The translations under genes and the position numbers were made by a program. A model generated the notes under the pieces. That model was not told the DNA's origin and ran no database searches. It worked only from the letters and a program-made list of their open reading frames with translations. A stretch of 64,000 bases of DNA, from NCBI GenBank assembly GCA_025766275.1, contig JAFKAC010000004.1, positions 496,001 through 560,000 on the forward strand, given 5' to 3'. Numbering within the stretch: the stretch's first letter is position 1; each line of letters begins with the position of its first letter. Below are positions 23,255 through 33,600 of the stretch, in pieces. This stretch comes from Lactarius indigo (taxonomy: Eukaryota; Basidiomycota; Agaricomycetes; Russulales; Russulaceae).

Positions 23255-26200
23255 GTGTTATCGCTTGGTGGGAATCCTTTCCACTTTACTAGGTAGTGGA
23301 GCTTGCGCCCTCTTCCTCGTTCCTGGGCGTCTTCGATCCGCTCCACTTCATACTCCTCTTCTCCATCGATAAGGTCCGGCGGAGGTCGGGTGTAGTTTGC
23401 ACCATGCATCTCCGTTTCTTTATATGGCGTCAGAAGGTTCGCGTGGAACACTGGGTGTATTTTCCATGATGCCGGAAGTTCCAACTCATATGAAACGTCT
23501 GATAGAACCTTGACGATGTTGAAGGGTCCATACCGTTTCGGGGCTAATTTGCTTGTAGGATAGAAGGTACGGAGGTTGGTCCCTTCCAACCATACTTGAT
23601 CCCCTTGCTGATAAGGTGTGAACCCTGTTTTTCCTCGTTGGGCCATGAGGTGTTGTGCGTGTTTGATGCTATCTTGTGCGTGTTGTCGGAGTACTTGCAA
23701 TTCTTCCAATCTTTGATCCACCGTGGGACTGTGTGATGGTTTTGGTGTCCACACAGTCCGTGGTTCCCACCCCATAATGAGCGAAAAGGGGGAATGCCGG
23801 GTGGTGGCGTTTCTCCAGGAATTGTGAGCGAATTGTGCCATGGGTAGGAGTTCCACCCAGTTGTCCTGTTGCACGTTACACCAATGTCGTAAGTATTGTT
23901 CCAACCATTGGTTTGTTCGTTCTGATTGTCCATCTGTTTGCGGGTGATACGCTGATGATACGTTTTGTTGTATCCCCAGCGTTTTGCACAATTGTCGCAT
24001 GAACATAGACGCGAATCTTGGATCTCGATCGGATATGATTCTCCGGGGTAGGCCGTAATGGGGATAGACATGTCGGAGATAAAGTTTTGCCACGCCTTCC
24101 GACGTTATGGTTTCGTTACACGGTATGAATATAGCTGCTTTCGAGCAGTCGTGATCCGTGACGGTGAGGATTGAGTCAAACCCTTTTGATATTGGGAGTT
24201 TGACTATGAAGTCCATGGCTACCACTTCAAACGGTTCGGCTGATGGTTCGGTAGTGATGGGAAACAAGTGGGGCTTCTGTCGGTGATGATTGATTTTGTT
24301 GCTTTGGCATGTTGCGCATCCCTTAACGTAGGCTTCCACATCTTTGCGCATATTGGGCCACCAGAAGTCGCGTCGTAATAGCTCTAGAGTGTTTGCAATT
24401 CCTGGATGTCCTGCGCTTGGAGTATCGTGGAAAAAGGTGATTACCCCCCGTTTAAGTTCGTTGTTTCCCACAACAACGAGAGCGTCGCCCTTCCACCACA
24501 ACCCATCGTGTTTCTTCAGGTTGTGGGGTTCAATCCATGGGAGGAGTGTTGCTTCGTCCATATTTTGTGCAATTTGAGTCCATATGTCCATATCATGCAT
24601 GGACGTTTGGGTGACTTTGAGGAATACATCGTCCGGGAGTACTGTGACGTGATCATTGTCGCTGGTGCCATCATCGTAATCCGGCCTTCTTGATAAGGAG
24701 TCTGCTTGCGTATTCTTGGTACCAGGGATGTGTTTGAGTATAAAGTTGTACTCCAACAGTTCTTGGAACTCCCGTGCCACTCGTCGACTGATTTTCCTGG
24801 GTTCTTTCCAGTATTGCAGGTTGGCGTGATCTGTGTGGATCGTTATTAGGTGGGGGGATCCCACGAGGTATGTTCGCCAGGTTCGTAACGCCTTTACAAT
24901 CGCTAGTAGTTCCCTATCGTAGATGTCGTAATTGCGTTCGGCCTCCGATAGGGATTCGGAATAGAATGCGACCGGATGCATTTTGTCGTCCTCTCCCTTC
25001 TGGTTTAAGACGGCCCCTAGGGCGTAGCTTGAAGCATCGACTTCGATTTCGAAGGGTTGATCTAGTTTTGGGAATAGTAGGACCGGTTCCGAACTGATTC
25101 GTTCTTTGATGGTGTCGAAGGCTTTTTGTCTGGCCTCCGTCCACTCCCAGGGAACGTCTTTCTTTGTGAGGTCGTGGAGGGGTCTTGCAATTGTGGAGAA
25201 CCCTCGTATAAATCGCCGGTAGAAATTGCAGAATCCTAGGAAGGCTCGTACTTCCTTGAGTGATATCGGCGCCTTCCATTCTCGAACTCCTTGTACTTTG
25301 ATTGGGTCCATTCGCAGTTGACCGTGTCCAATGATTAGCCCCAGGTACTCCACTTCATGGACTTCGAACACGCATTTTTCCGGTTTGATGTATAGGTCGT
25401 GTTTGTCGCAGAGGTCAAGGACTTGGTGTAATACCTTTCTGTGGTGGGTGCGGTTGTCCGAGGTCGCGATTAGGATATCGTCCATGTAGACGATTACTTC
25501 CCCTGTTAGCACCAGCTCCCGGAAGATAGTGTCCATCATGGTTTGGAAGGTGCTAGGGGAGTTTGTGAGGCCAAAAAACATGACTCGTGGTTCGAACAAT
25601 CCCTGGTTTGTTTTGAACGCCGCCTTCCATTCGTCCCCTTGTTTGATTCGAACGTTATTGTATCCCCATCGGATATCAAGCTTTGAATAGAGTCTTGCTT
25701 CTCGGATCTTGTCGATAAGTTCGGGGATTAGGGGGAGTGGATAGTGGTTTTTTACGGTTAGTTCGTTGAGGCGGCGGTAGTCTTGTACTGGGCGTAGTTT
25801 CCCGTCCTTCTTTTTGATGAAGAAGAAGGGGGATGCGTAAGGGGATTTGGACGGTTGGATGTACTTCTTTTCCAGGTGTTCGGTCACAAATTCTGTTAGT
25901 TTTTCGCTTTCCGGGATTGTGAGCGGGTATACTTTGCAGTCCAGTGTTTCGGGGGCAGTTGGGACTAGGTCGATGGCGTGGTCCCACGGGCGTGAAGGGG
26001 GGAAGCGCTGGGACGCTTCTTCACTGAAAACTTTCTGATGCCTTCGATATTCTTCCGGGACCATCTCTTCGAAGGTTCTCTGGGGTTTCTTGGCCGCTTC
26101 TTGTTGCGCTAATTCTGATGCCGTCGTTGTTTTTCGCAGCCGGATATACGGTTCGTCTTCTTCTTGTAGCTGTTCCCAGGCTGATTCGTCCAGTTGATAC

Positions 26201-26691
26201 GTCTCCAATGCCTTGATGGTTGCTTCGAGAGGCATGGCTTCGTCGGACAGATGCAGACTGGTGACAACCACTGGTTGGAACTCTTCATCGAGTGTGGCGT
26301 CTCGCCAATGGAACTTGGGTTCAAAGGCCGTAAACCAGGGGTATCCCAGTATGACTTCGTCGTTCCCTAAATCCGTGATAAGGAATCGGAGATTTTGGAT
26401 CTTTCCCCCGGTTTTGACGGTGAGGTCGGTGAAGGATGTAATCTCTCCTCCTTGGTTGTGGGTTCCATCTACGTTCCATATCTTGATGGAGCGTTCGGTA
26501 GGTAGCCAGGCTATCTTGAGTCGTTTCAGGAGGTTTGCGCTTATGAAGTTGTCCGTTGCGCCCGAATCCACCAAAACATTTCGTTCGGCCGTTGCGTGAG
26601 CAGATTTGAAAAGTACTGGAATTCGCATAGATCGGAATCTGCTATTGTACACGCTAAGTTTTAATGCTCTAGCCCAGGCCGCCGGGTTCAA
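23158..26691 (-). CDS. Pol polyprotein of family 2 (protease-RT-RNase H-integrase-chromodomain)
   Basis: An intact frame of about 1177 codons, entered from gag by -1 frameshifting; its first listed codon is TTG, and the frame is open upstream to the slippery site. Domains in order are protease (DSGATDNFIS near 26575), RT (VYMDDILIA near 25490), RNase H (EVDASSYALGAV near 25045), integrase zinc domain (HPGIANT ... CATCQSNK, about 24420-24300), core (AMDFIVKLP near 24210) and chromodomain (LHYLVKWKGFPPSDNTW, about 23310-23255). It copies element RNA into DNA and integrates it; the chromodomain is known in chromoviruses to bind modified histones and direct integration. Confidence 0.95.
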   Translation of the reverse strand: MNPAAWARALKLSVYNSRFRSMRIPVLFKSAHATAERNVLVDSGATDNFISANLLKRLKIAWLPTERSIKIWNVDGTHNQGGEITSFTDLTVKTGGKIQNLRFLITDLGNDEVILGYPWFTAFEPKFHWRDATLDEEFQPVVVTSLHLSDEAMPLEATIKALETYQLDESAWEQLQEEDEPYIRLRKTTTASELAQQEAAKKPQRTFEEMVPEEYRRHQKVFSEEASQRFPPSRPWDHAIDLVPTAPETLDCKVYPLTIPESEKLTEFVTEHLEKKYIQPSKSPYASPFFFIKKKDGKLRPVQDYRRLNELTVKNHYPLPLIPELIDKIREARLYSKLDIRWGYNNVRIKQGDEWKAAFKTNQGLFEPRVMFFGLTNSPSTFQTMMDTIFRELVLTGEVIVYMDDILIATSDNRTHHRKVLHQVLDLCDKHDLYIKPEKCVFEVHEVEYLGLIIGHGQLRMDPIKVQGVREWKAPISLKEVRAFLGFCNFYRRFIRGFSTIARPLHDLTKKDVPWEWTEARQKAFDTIKERISSEPVLLFPKLDQPFEIEVDASSYALGAVLNQKGEDDKMHPVAFYSESLSEAERNYDIYDRELLAIVKALRTWRTYLVGSPHLITIHTDHANLQYWKEPRKISRRVAREFQELLEYNFILKHIPGTKNTQADSLSRRPDYDDGTSDNDHVTVLPDDVFLKVTQTSMHDMDIWTQIAQNMDEATLLPWIEPHNLKKHDGLWWKGDALVVVGNNELKRGVITFFHDTPSAGHPGIANTLELLRRDFWWPNMRKDVEAYVKGCATCQSNKINHHRQKPHLFPITTEPSAEPFEVVAMDFIVKLPISKGFDSILTVTDHDCSKAAIFIPCNETITSEGVAKLYLRHVYPHYGLPRRIISDRDPRFASMFMRQLCKTLGIQQNVSSAYHPQTDGQSERTNQWLEQYLRHWCNVQQDNWVELLPMAQFAHNSWRNATTRHSPFSLIMGWEPRTVWTPKPSHSPTVDQRLEELQVLRQHAQDSIKHAQHLMAQRGKTGFTPYQQGDQVWLEGTNLRTFYPTSKLAPKRYGPFNIVKVLSDVSYELELPASWKIHPVFHANLLTPYKETEMHGANYTRPPPDLIDGEEEYEVERIEDAQERGRGRKLHYLVKWKGFPPSDNTWEPATNMTHATDVIKDFYQRYPTAKGAGRTI

Positions 26692-28352
26692 GCGTTCAGA
26701 AAATCCTTTTTTTGTCCGAAGAGTTTATCCACCATTAATTCTCGTACTTCAGGGGTTTGGGCGAACAAGGCCGCTACCTGGGCATCGGCTTGTTCCTCGT
26801 TGGAAAGGGGACGTGATGCGGTCATTGAGATGGTGGCGGTGGTTGGTGTAGGGTCATTTGTTCCTGCTGCTTTGATGGTAGGAGTGGTTTTTTGAGGACA
26901 GAATCTGGAGATGTGTCCTTGTCCTCGGCATCGGAAGCATCTTCCTTCTTTTTGGAGTAGCTTCTTTTCGTCCTCCGTCATTGCTGCCCTGGCGCGAGTT
27001 CGGCTGATGTCCATTGCGTTTGGGTCTCTGGTTTTGTTGAGAGCGTTCAGCCATTGGTCGCGGGAGGCTCCTCCTTTCTTGTCTGTTCTTCCTTTGGTAA
27101 GCCTATCTTTGAGGAGGAGATATTCCGCTTGCTGAAGCGTAACTGCCGTTTTCCAATCGTCCCAGTTTACAGGATGGTGGAACTTGATTGCGTTTATAAC
27201 TAGCGCATTTGGGAGGCCTTTCTGGAAAATTTCCAGGGTAGTGGCTTCGTCCTTGTTGTATCCTGCCTTATTGGCCAAGTTAGAGAACTTGGCTATGTAG
27301 GTATCGATGTCTTCTTTGTCCATTCGTAGGTTTTGGATAGCGTGGCGGGCCTTTTGTTGTTGGGTAGTATCGGTGTATGCCTGGATGAACCTGGTTTCGA
27401 TAGTGTTCCATAGGTTTTCGGCGTTCATGGCTACTCCTCCCGCCAGTTGGTCGGCTAGCCACTGTATCTGTTCTTCGACCCAGTCGTCTACTAATGGCCC
27501 TCGGATGTACGAGAGAAGGGTCATAGCGCGTGAATAGGGGAGGGTCAATTGTTGGACATTCGGATTCATCCCTCGGTAGAGTGCGAAGGCGTTTAGGAAA
27601 GCTCTGCTGGCTTCTCGATCCCCAGTGAATTCTGGTGGGGGGTTTCCTCCGAGTCGTCCGTTTGGCGGGGGGGGTCCTCCAGCAGTGGGACCTGCTGCTG
27701 CTCCGCCGCCTCCACCGCCAGGCGCGCCGCCTCCGCCTCCAGGCGCACCGCCTCCACCTCCAGGCGCACCGCCTCCACCTCCAGGCGCACCGCCTCCATG
27801 ATGGCTTCCTGTGCCTCCCGTAGTGCCTCCTCCGCTTGCCGACATACTTCCTCCCACAAGATGTCCTCCACTATTTGCAGGATTCGCTGTCGAGGAACCT
27901 GCGGTTGGTTGTGAGGAGGTGAGGGTGGTGGAGAGTTGGGTGGTGGACATGTTGGCATACGATGCGAAGTCTACAGGTCGTTGGATGGTAGGCGTAAGTG
28001 TTGGGTTGTCTAAGTCGGGTTCGGAAGATGGTTCTTCGATGTCGGAGTCAGCTTCGATGGCGCTGATTTGTCCTTTTCCTGGTCCTAGGCCGAGGTGTGC
28101 GGGGACGGGTTTGTAGGAGTACCAGGAGTGCTTTGAATCGGAGTAGGCGACGTAGGCCCAGATGTGTTGATCTTCAATGTACTCGATTGGTTCGTATGTG
28201 AGTTTATCGGGGTCGTAGACGTAGTATCCTTCGTCGTGTGGAGTGTTCCTCCAGAGAGCGGTTCCTTTGATAGAGGGTCTTAGATCGTCGTAAGGATGCC
28301 GCTCCAGGTATTCTTTGACGAACTGTGTTCGGCTTCGGCTGGTGAGAGCCAC
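26688..28352 (-). CDS. Gag of family 2
   Basis: The frame is open for 554 codons. The listed first codon is GTG at 28352, directly after the primer-binding site, and the first in-frame ATG is codon 135 (27950). Codons 1-80 resemble the N-terminus of family 1 Gag, which argues that the region upstream of the ATG is translated. A Gly/Ala/Pro repeat follows (about codons 185-217). The capsid region comes next, with retrotransposon Gag features around PPEFTGDREASRAFLNAF. A zinc knuckle (CFRCRGQGHISRFC, about 26940-26900) lies near the C-terminus. Confidence 0.88.
   Translation of the reverse strand: MALTSRSRTQFVKEYLERHPYDDLRPSIKGTALWRNTPHDEGYYVYDPDKLTYEPIEYIEDQHIWAYVAYSDSKHSWYSYKPVPAHLGLGPGKGQISAIEADSDIEEPSSEPDLDNPTLTPTIQRPVDFASYANMSTTQLSTTLTSSQPTAGSSTANPANSGGHLVGGSMSASGGGTTGGTGSHHGGGAPGGGGGAPGGGGGAPGGGGGAPGGGGGGAAAGPTAGGPPPPNGRLGGNPPPEFTGDREASRAFLNAFALYRGMNPNVQQLTLPYSRAMTLLSYIRGPLVDDWVEEQIQWLADQLAGGVAMNAENLWNTIETRFIQAYTDTTQQQKARHAIQNLRMDKEDIDTYIAKFSNLANKAGYNKDEATTLEIFQKGLPNALVINAIKFHHPVNWDDWKTAVTLQQAEYLLLKDRLTKGRTDKKGGASRDQWLNALNKTRDPNAMDISRTRARAAMTEDEKKLLQKEGRCFRCRGQGHISRFCPQKTTPTIKAAGTNDPTPTTATISMTASRPLSNEEQADAQVAALFAQTPEVRELMVDKLFGQKKDFLNA
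26706..26712 (-). promoter_or_regulatory. -1 frameshift heptamer AAAAAAG at gag/pol junction, family 2
   Basis: On the minus strand gag codons read CAA AAA AAG, giving A AAA AAG, a strong known slippery heptamer, 16 nt before the gag stop. The -1 product reads straight into Pol with the same GFSxRLNP junction as family 1. Confidence 0.7.
27708..27798 (-). repeat. Short tandem repeat in gag encoding GGAPGGG units
   Basis: About four near-identical 21-bp units (CCGCCTCCACCTCCAGGCGCA on the plus strand) encode Gly-Gly-Ala-Pro-Gly-Gly-Gly. The unit is a multiple of three, so the copy number can change without breaking gag. Confidence 0.85.
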
Positions 28353-28357
28353 TGTGG

Positions 28358-28368
28358 AGACTAGACTT
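28358..28368 (-). other. Primer-binding site of family 2, complementary to its own mRNA 5' end
   Basis: On the minus strand AAGTCTAGTCT begins 2 nt after the 5' LTR. It is the exact reverse complement of AGACTAGACTT at 28602-28592, which lies 33 nt downstream of the LTR TATTTAA box (28635-28629). The geometry is the same as in family 1 although the sequence differs. Confidence 0.7.
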
Positions 28369-28370
28369 AA

Positions 28371-28939
28371 TGTAACGCCACTACAGGGGCGTTGAGTACG
28401 GCCTGTACTGAGTCAGTCTGTCACTTCGGTAGTCAAAGCTCAAAGGCTCGACTTCAGTAGAAATGATGCACAAGAGTCACAAGGACGCACGTCACTTGGA
28501 CTGTAGAGGAAGGCTAAGACTCGAAGGCCTAGCAAAGACGAGGATCGGGGGACAAGGAGACTCCGCGTAGACGAGTGTAGTATTACACAAGAAGTCTAGT
28601 CTACCGTACAAGCTAGGTATGACTAGGGTTAAATAGAGATCGTACTGTATGATCGCTACAAACAGATGGCGCCATCGCCAATTCGAGGAAGAAAGGAGGA
28701 GACATATAGGGAACAAAGCAAGGCTATACCGAGAGTAATGGAGAATCACGCGGGGTCGCGCGTGAGAGGGAACAGGTCGGAAACTACCACATATCGAGCT
28801 ATATCGGAAGAGAACGTCGATAAGCAAGGCGCGTGATGGGAACCGGGTAATCGTAAGGTCCGCGTAATCGTACAGGGCTCGTATCGTGTGGGAAGGGAGT
28901 AATGGTAAGGAAAGAGACGAGTCCAAGGAAATCGTAACA
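28371..28939 (-). mobile_element. 5' LTR of family 2 (promoter LTR)
   Basis: This 569-bp LTR matches 21065-21633 with no difference seen. It contains the TATTTAA box (minus strand, 28635-28629) and the predicted transcription start at about 28602. The AACGT duplication follows at 28940. Confidence 0.95.
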
Positions 28940-28959
28940 AACGTCGTGACGACGTTACA
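28940..28959 (+). mobile_element. Remaining end of the copy B 3' LTR
   Basis: AACGT plus the last 15 bases of the family 1 LTR (ending GACGACGTTACA), separated from 20557-21064 by the family 2 insertion. Bases 28940-28944 are the second copy of the target site. Confidence 0.9.
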
Positions 28960-29529
28960 CTCTGCATTGTATAATGCCCTTGTACTTTTCCTTGTTCTTT
29001 ACTTGGTATTATCTTTATTATGATGTCAGTATGATATCATCTAGTTCTGGACTCTCCTTGTTCTCCTTTCCCTTGTTCTCAAAGCATCCACTCCTTTGTC
29101 CCTTTGTAGAACAATAGCACCTTTGTATTCTGTGACTAGCATTACTTACCTTGTACTACTGTCACCCTCTGTAGGAGCATAAGTAGAGTACCATGTACGC
29201 TCCTGGTCCACATCAGTTCTCACTGCTTGTGTGCCAGACTTCTTTGCTTCACCTGCAACTCACCCTGTACACCTCTGCTTCCAGCCACTCCTCATATCTC
29301 ACCACAGAACACTTTGTCCCTCTGTGAGTATGTCCTCTTAGTGTGCTGTTCATCACTACTCTGACTACTACTCTTTTATATTGTACAGACTGGGTTTTTC
29401 AGAACTATTCCCTGTGCTATTTACATGGCTACTCTAAGCTGGCAGAACCTCAGGGTACATGTCAAGAAGAGTGAAATGCTGGCAGATCAATGGTTGACGT
29501 GTCAGTTGTGACCATGATGTTATGCGTTC
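28960..29529. other. LTR-like debris, no gene
   Basis: No ORF is supported. The last 200 bases, ending GCGTTCGTGACA at 29534, resemble the 3' half of the segment at 40434-41112. Both have an ACTACTCTT..TTGTACA..ACTGG core and end in G/C-TGAC(GTT)ACA. The segment may be an old LTR inserted in the adjacent Copia fragment, but its left end is not identifiable. Confidence 0.35.
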
Positions 29530-29754
29530 GTGACATCCAGACTCGCCGAAGATCATGTGTGGCATTCACACACCAAGCATGTCTGGGTCAAATACCACTA
29601 CATCCACGAACAAGTCCTATCTGGTGAGTTGGCTGTCCAATGCATCAACTCAAAGGACAATACCGCCAACATACTCACAAAACCACTTGGGCATGTCGAT
29701 TTCTTCTGCTTACATTGTTACCTCAGGCTCAACATTGCAGGGGAGTCAACCTGA
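29530..29754 (+). pseudogene. Ty1/Copia Pol C-terminal fragment
   Basis: The frame ends in the last part of a Copia RNase H: HTKHVWVKYHYIHEQV, then ANILTKPLG, which match the conserved end of Copia polyproteins. The upstream rest of pol is absent, replaced at about 29535 by LTR-like sequence. It is a remnant of a second LTR superfamily in the window. Confidence 0.75.
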
Positions 29755-30624
29755 AGATGAGGAGGAGTGATGGGCCACACGTGTTGATGTTTCCTTATCA
29801 CTTTTCCTTTTTTCTTGATTTCAAGTCTCTTTCAGATACCCTCCTTCAGACATGACCTTGGACATAGTTATTTATTTACTATTTAGATATGATAGTCTGG
29901 GACCTCAATGGTGAGGAGGAGTATTGAGGTCGAGCGATTACACCATCTCAGTCTGTGACTCACATGATCAGTAGTTTATATGCAACCTGGTATTTGTCTG
30001 TCTTAGCCCTTAGTTCCTTCCACTCCACGAGGATCTAAGGGTAAGTTTTAGCACACTCACTACCATACCACCCACTTATTGATATGTTGTAGTACATTCT
30101 GGTTTAGGTGATTATATATAGTTCCTTCCACTCCACAAGGATCTAAGGTACATTCTGGTTTAGGTTTTAAAACAGTTTAAATGAAAGGTACTTGGTTGCC
30201 TAGATGGCCCACAGTACTGTATAAGGAGGTAAAATGTCACAGGTGCAAGTGCACGTCTCTCCATAGCTGGGTCTACTGATGTTGCCTCAGTTCCCGTCTG
30301 ACATACTTATATCAGTCCGCATTGATCACAACCTTTGGTAGCTGTAAATTTACACCCCTGCTAGATATCTTGCAAATAATGGCCGAGTTGTTTGCGAGCA
30401 AACTCGGATATTTGAAGCCGTGATCACTGGAAAGTCGACGGTGTTGTGTATGCGGCGCGCTGTTGTCCTTACATGTCGACTGTGATCGAGGATTACGACT
30501 TCGTAGCTGTAGCAGCGGAAATCCCCGTTTGTATCAGGTTATCATGAGCTCAATAATCAAACAAACATTTTTGTCGATCAATAGTGTATCTGTGAAGAGT
30601 TAGAAACAACGCAGGAAATATATT
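29755..30624. other. Intergenic: Copia 3' debris with short direct repeats, then 3' flank of NLR gene 1
   Basis: A GGTGAGGAGGAG tract at 29912-29923 followed by TATTGAGGTCGAG looks like a degraded Copia polypurine tract and LTR start. Two direct repeats (GTTCCTTCCACTCCAC near 30010 and 30120; GTACATTCTGGTTTAGG near 30093 and 30150) follow. From about 30170 the sequence is the 3' flank that is repeated beside NLR genes 2 and 3. No gene was seen. Confidence 0.5.
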
Positions 30625-33600
30625 CTATCCTCTACTTGCAAGGTGATCCGACAACAACTTTGCAACCCAAAAGTGACCTTCCGACAACGCGATCTCAACC
30701 GGAGTCCGGCCTTCGCCATCCTTTGCATCTATATTTGCGCCGTGTTTAAGTAATAGGCGCATGATAGTTCCTTTCACTGCATGGTAGGAAGATGCCGCGA
30801 GGTGGAGCGGCGTTGATTGATTCCCATTCTGTGCATTGACATCCGCCCCATGCTGGATCAGTAGCTCGACAGTTACTGCACTCCACTTGGATGAAGCCAG
30901 ATGTAAAGGCGTCGAGCGGGTGTCGTCTCGTGCAGTGACGTCTGCCCCATGTTGGATTAATAGCTGCACGGTATCGGCTTTGTTGTTGGACTTAAACCAA
31001 CGCAATGACCTTTGGTGCTCGTTTTCATATGTTTCAACGAGCCCCTCTTTGTCAATGAGCCCCTCATCCTGTGCCAAGTCGAGTGCGTTAACATCAGTGC
31101 GTTCCGGATAAAGAGTCGCGCAGTCTCTGTACTCACCCGAGATGACGCCAGATGCAAAGGCGTCTTGTGATTCGTGTCTTGTGCGGTGACATCTGCGCCG
31201 TACTCAATCAATAGCCGCACCGTATCAGCACTCCCAAATGATGACGCCAGGTGTAAAGGCGTCGAGTGGTGATCGTCCTGCGCGGTCACGTCTGCCCCAT
31301 GATCGATCAATAGCCTCACGGTGTCTGCCTTTGCGCGAGGATTCACACGAAAGCCTCGCAAGTGCACGCTGTCCTCCTGTCCATTTTCATCGGCACTGCC
31401 GGATCAAGAGTAACATGATTTGGCACTCACCCAAGACGACGCCATATGCAAAGGCGTCCTGTGTTTCCCGTCTTGCGCGGTGACATCCGCGCCACGCTCG
31501 ATCAATAGCCGCACCGATTCGACACTCCCATAGGAAGATGCCAGATGCAAAGGCGTTAAGTGGGTGTCATCCTGTGCGGTCACGTCTGCCCCATGGTCGA
31601 TCAATAACCTCACAGTGTCGGCCTTCATGTTGTACATCCAATCACTGAGGAGTCGTCGATCATTGCTAGTACCGTCCTGTCATTTAAATTAGCCGTATGC
31701 AGCGGTATGCTGGACCAAGAGTGATGCGCTCACCCAAGAAGACGCTATATGCAAAGGCGTCCTGTGGATATGATCTTGTGTAGCGACATCCGCGCCGTGC
31801 TCTATCAATAGCCGCACGGTTTCAGTCCTCCCCCAAAATGCCGCCAGATGCAAAGCCGTAGAGTGGGTCTCATCTTGAACTGTCACGTCCGCCCCATGAC
31901 CAATCAATAGCTTCACGGCATCGACCTTCACATTGTACGAATGTCTTAACAAATGTAGCTTCCGATAATCATCCTGTCGATATTCATCAGGCTTGCGAGA
32001 GAACAAGAATGACGTGGCTCTAGAACCTACCACAGACGACACCATATGCAAAGGTGTTCTGCCTCTCCCATCCTGGACAGTCACATCCGCGCCGTGCTCT
32101 ATCAATAGCTGCATAATCTCAAGATTAATCCAGGAAGACGCCAGGTGCAAAGGAGTTGAGAGGTCCTCGTCCTGTGTTGTCACATCCACCCCGTGCTTGA
32201 CCAATAGCCTCACAGTTTCGGCCTTTCTTTCGTACACTGTTGAGATGAGTGGAACGCGATCGATGTACTGTCCATTCACATTAATCCCATACTTTCCGGG
32301 TCAGAAGCGAGAAGTTGTGGGACTCACAAAAGACGACGCCAGATGCAACGGCGTCTTATGGCTCCCATCTGGTATGGTGACATCCGCGCCGTGTTCGATC
32401 AATAGACGCACAATTTCGGTACTGCCAGAGAACGCCGCGAGATGCAAAGCCGTTGACTGGGTCTTATCCTGTACAGTCACGTCTGCCCCATGCTCTATCA
32501 ATAGTCGCACAATGTCCGCATTTACATTGGACTCCTCAAAATTGAGACTCCTGCGGTAGCTATTATCCTGTGCTTATTTCAGCTTTGTTCTGGATCAAGA
32601 ATGACGTGGTTATCGCACTCACCAAAGTTGATGCCAGATGCAAAGGCGTCCTGTGGCTCCCATCCTGCGCGGTGACATCCGCGCCATGCTCTATCAATAG
32701 TTCCACGGTTTCGGTGCTCCCAGAGAATGCCGCCAGGTGCAAAGGCGTCGAGTGGATCTCGTCTTGCGCGTTGACGTCCGCTCCGTGCTCAATCAATATC
32801 CGCATAATTTTGGCTTTCTTGTCCTGTCCATGAATGATGATGTCGACGTTCTGTCGACTTACGTCAGTCCTGCGATGTATCAAGAACGACGCAGTATTAG
32901 CACCCACCACAGACGGCACCAGGTGCAAGGGGGTCCTGTGGCTCGCATCTCGTGCAGTAACATCCGCGCCGTGCTCGATCAACAGCTGCACAGTCTCAGC
33001 ATTCACCGAGCCTGAGGACGACGCCAGATGCAAAGGCGTCGTGTGGATCTCATCTTGCGCGTTGACGTCCGCGCCATTCTCAATCAATATCCGTACGACA
33101 TTGGTACTCCTCGAGAATGATGCCATATGCAAAGGCGTGGAGTAGGTCATATCCCGCGCAGTCACGTCAGCCCCATGCTTTATAAATAGCCGTAAAATGT
33201 CCTCCTCGATGTTTGGATCCATCTGGTCCCAGCCGGTGTCGTCGTCCTGTCCGTTTACATCAGCCCTGAGCCGGAATAGAGCGATGAGCATCGGAACTCA
33301 CCGGGGACGATACAAAATGCAGAGGCGTCTTGTTGCTCCAATCCCGCGCCATGACGTCCGCGCCGTGCTCGATCAAAAATTCCAAAATGTCAAGACTTCC
33401 CTGGAGCGCCGCCCGATGCAAAGGGGTTGAATGGGTCTCATCTTGCGCATTCACGTCGGCACCATTCTCTATCAATATCCGCACGATCTCAAGACTCAGA
33501 GAGGATGACACCTCGTGTAAAGGCGTCGAGAGGGTCATATCTAGCGCGGTCACGTCTGCCCCGTGCTCGATCAAGAGCCGCACAATTCCAGCCACTGTGG

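Larger units (their letters stand above)
21065..28939 (-). mobile_element. Complete Ty3/Gypsy chromovirus, family 2 (7875 bp)
   Basis: Read on the minus strand the order is 5' LTR, primer-binding site, gag, pol, ORF3, polypurine tract (GGGGGGTAA), 3' LTR. The two 569-bp LTRs show no difference by eye, all three ORFs are open, and a perfect AACGT duplication flanks the element. This is the signature of a very recent insertion, and the element may still be active. It landed in the 3' LTR of copy B and is the youngest layer of the nest. Confidence 0.95.

Noticed and set aside
27593..27958. A 121-codon ORF overlapping gag of family 2 in another frame, with its ATG 8 nt upstream of the internal gag ATG
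   Set aside because: It is produced by the GC-rich 21-bp repeat read in another frame. There is no second copy to test conservation, so it is left as a possible uORF only.
12464..28959. Copy B as a simple intact insertion
   Set aside because: The 5-bp flanks GTTGG and CTCTG differ, and the expected continuation of copy D on the right is absent.
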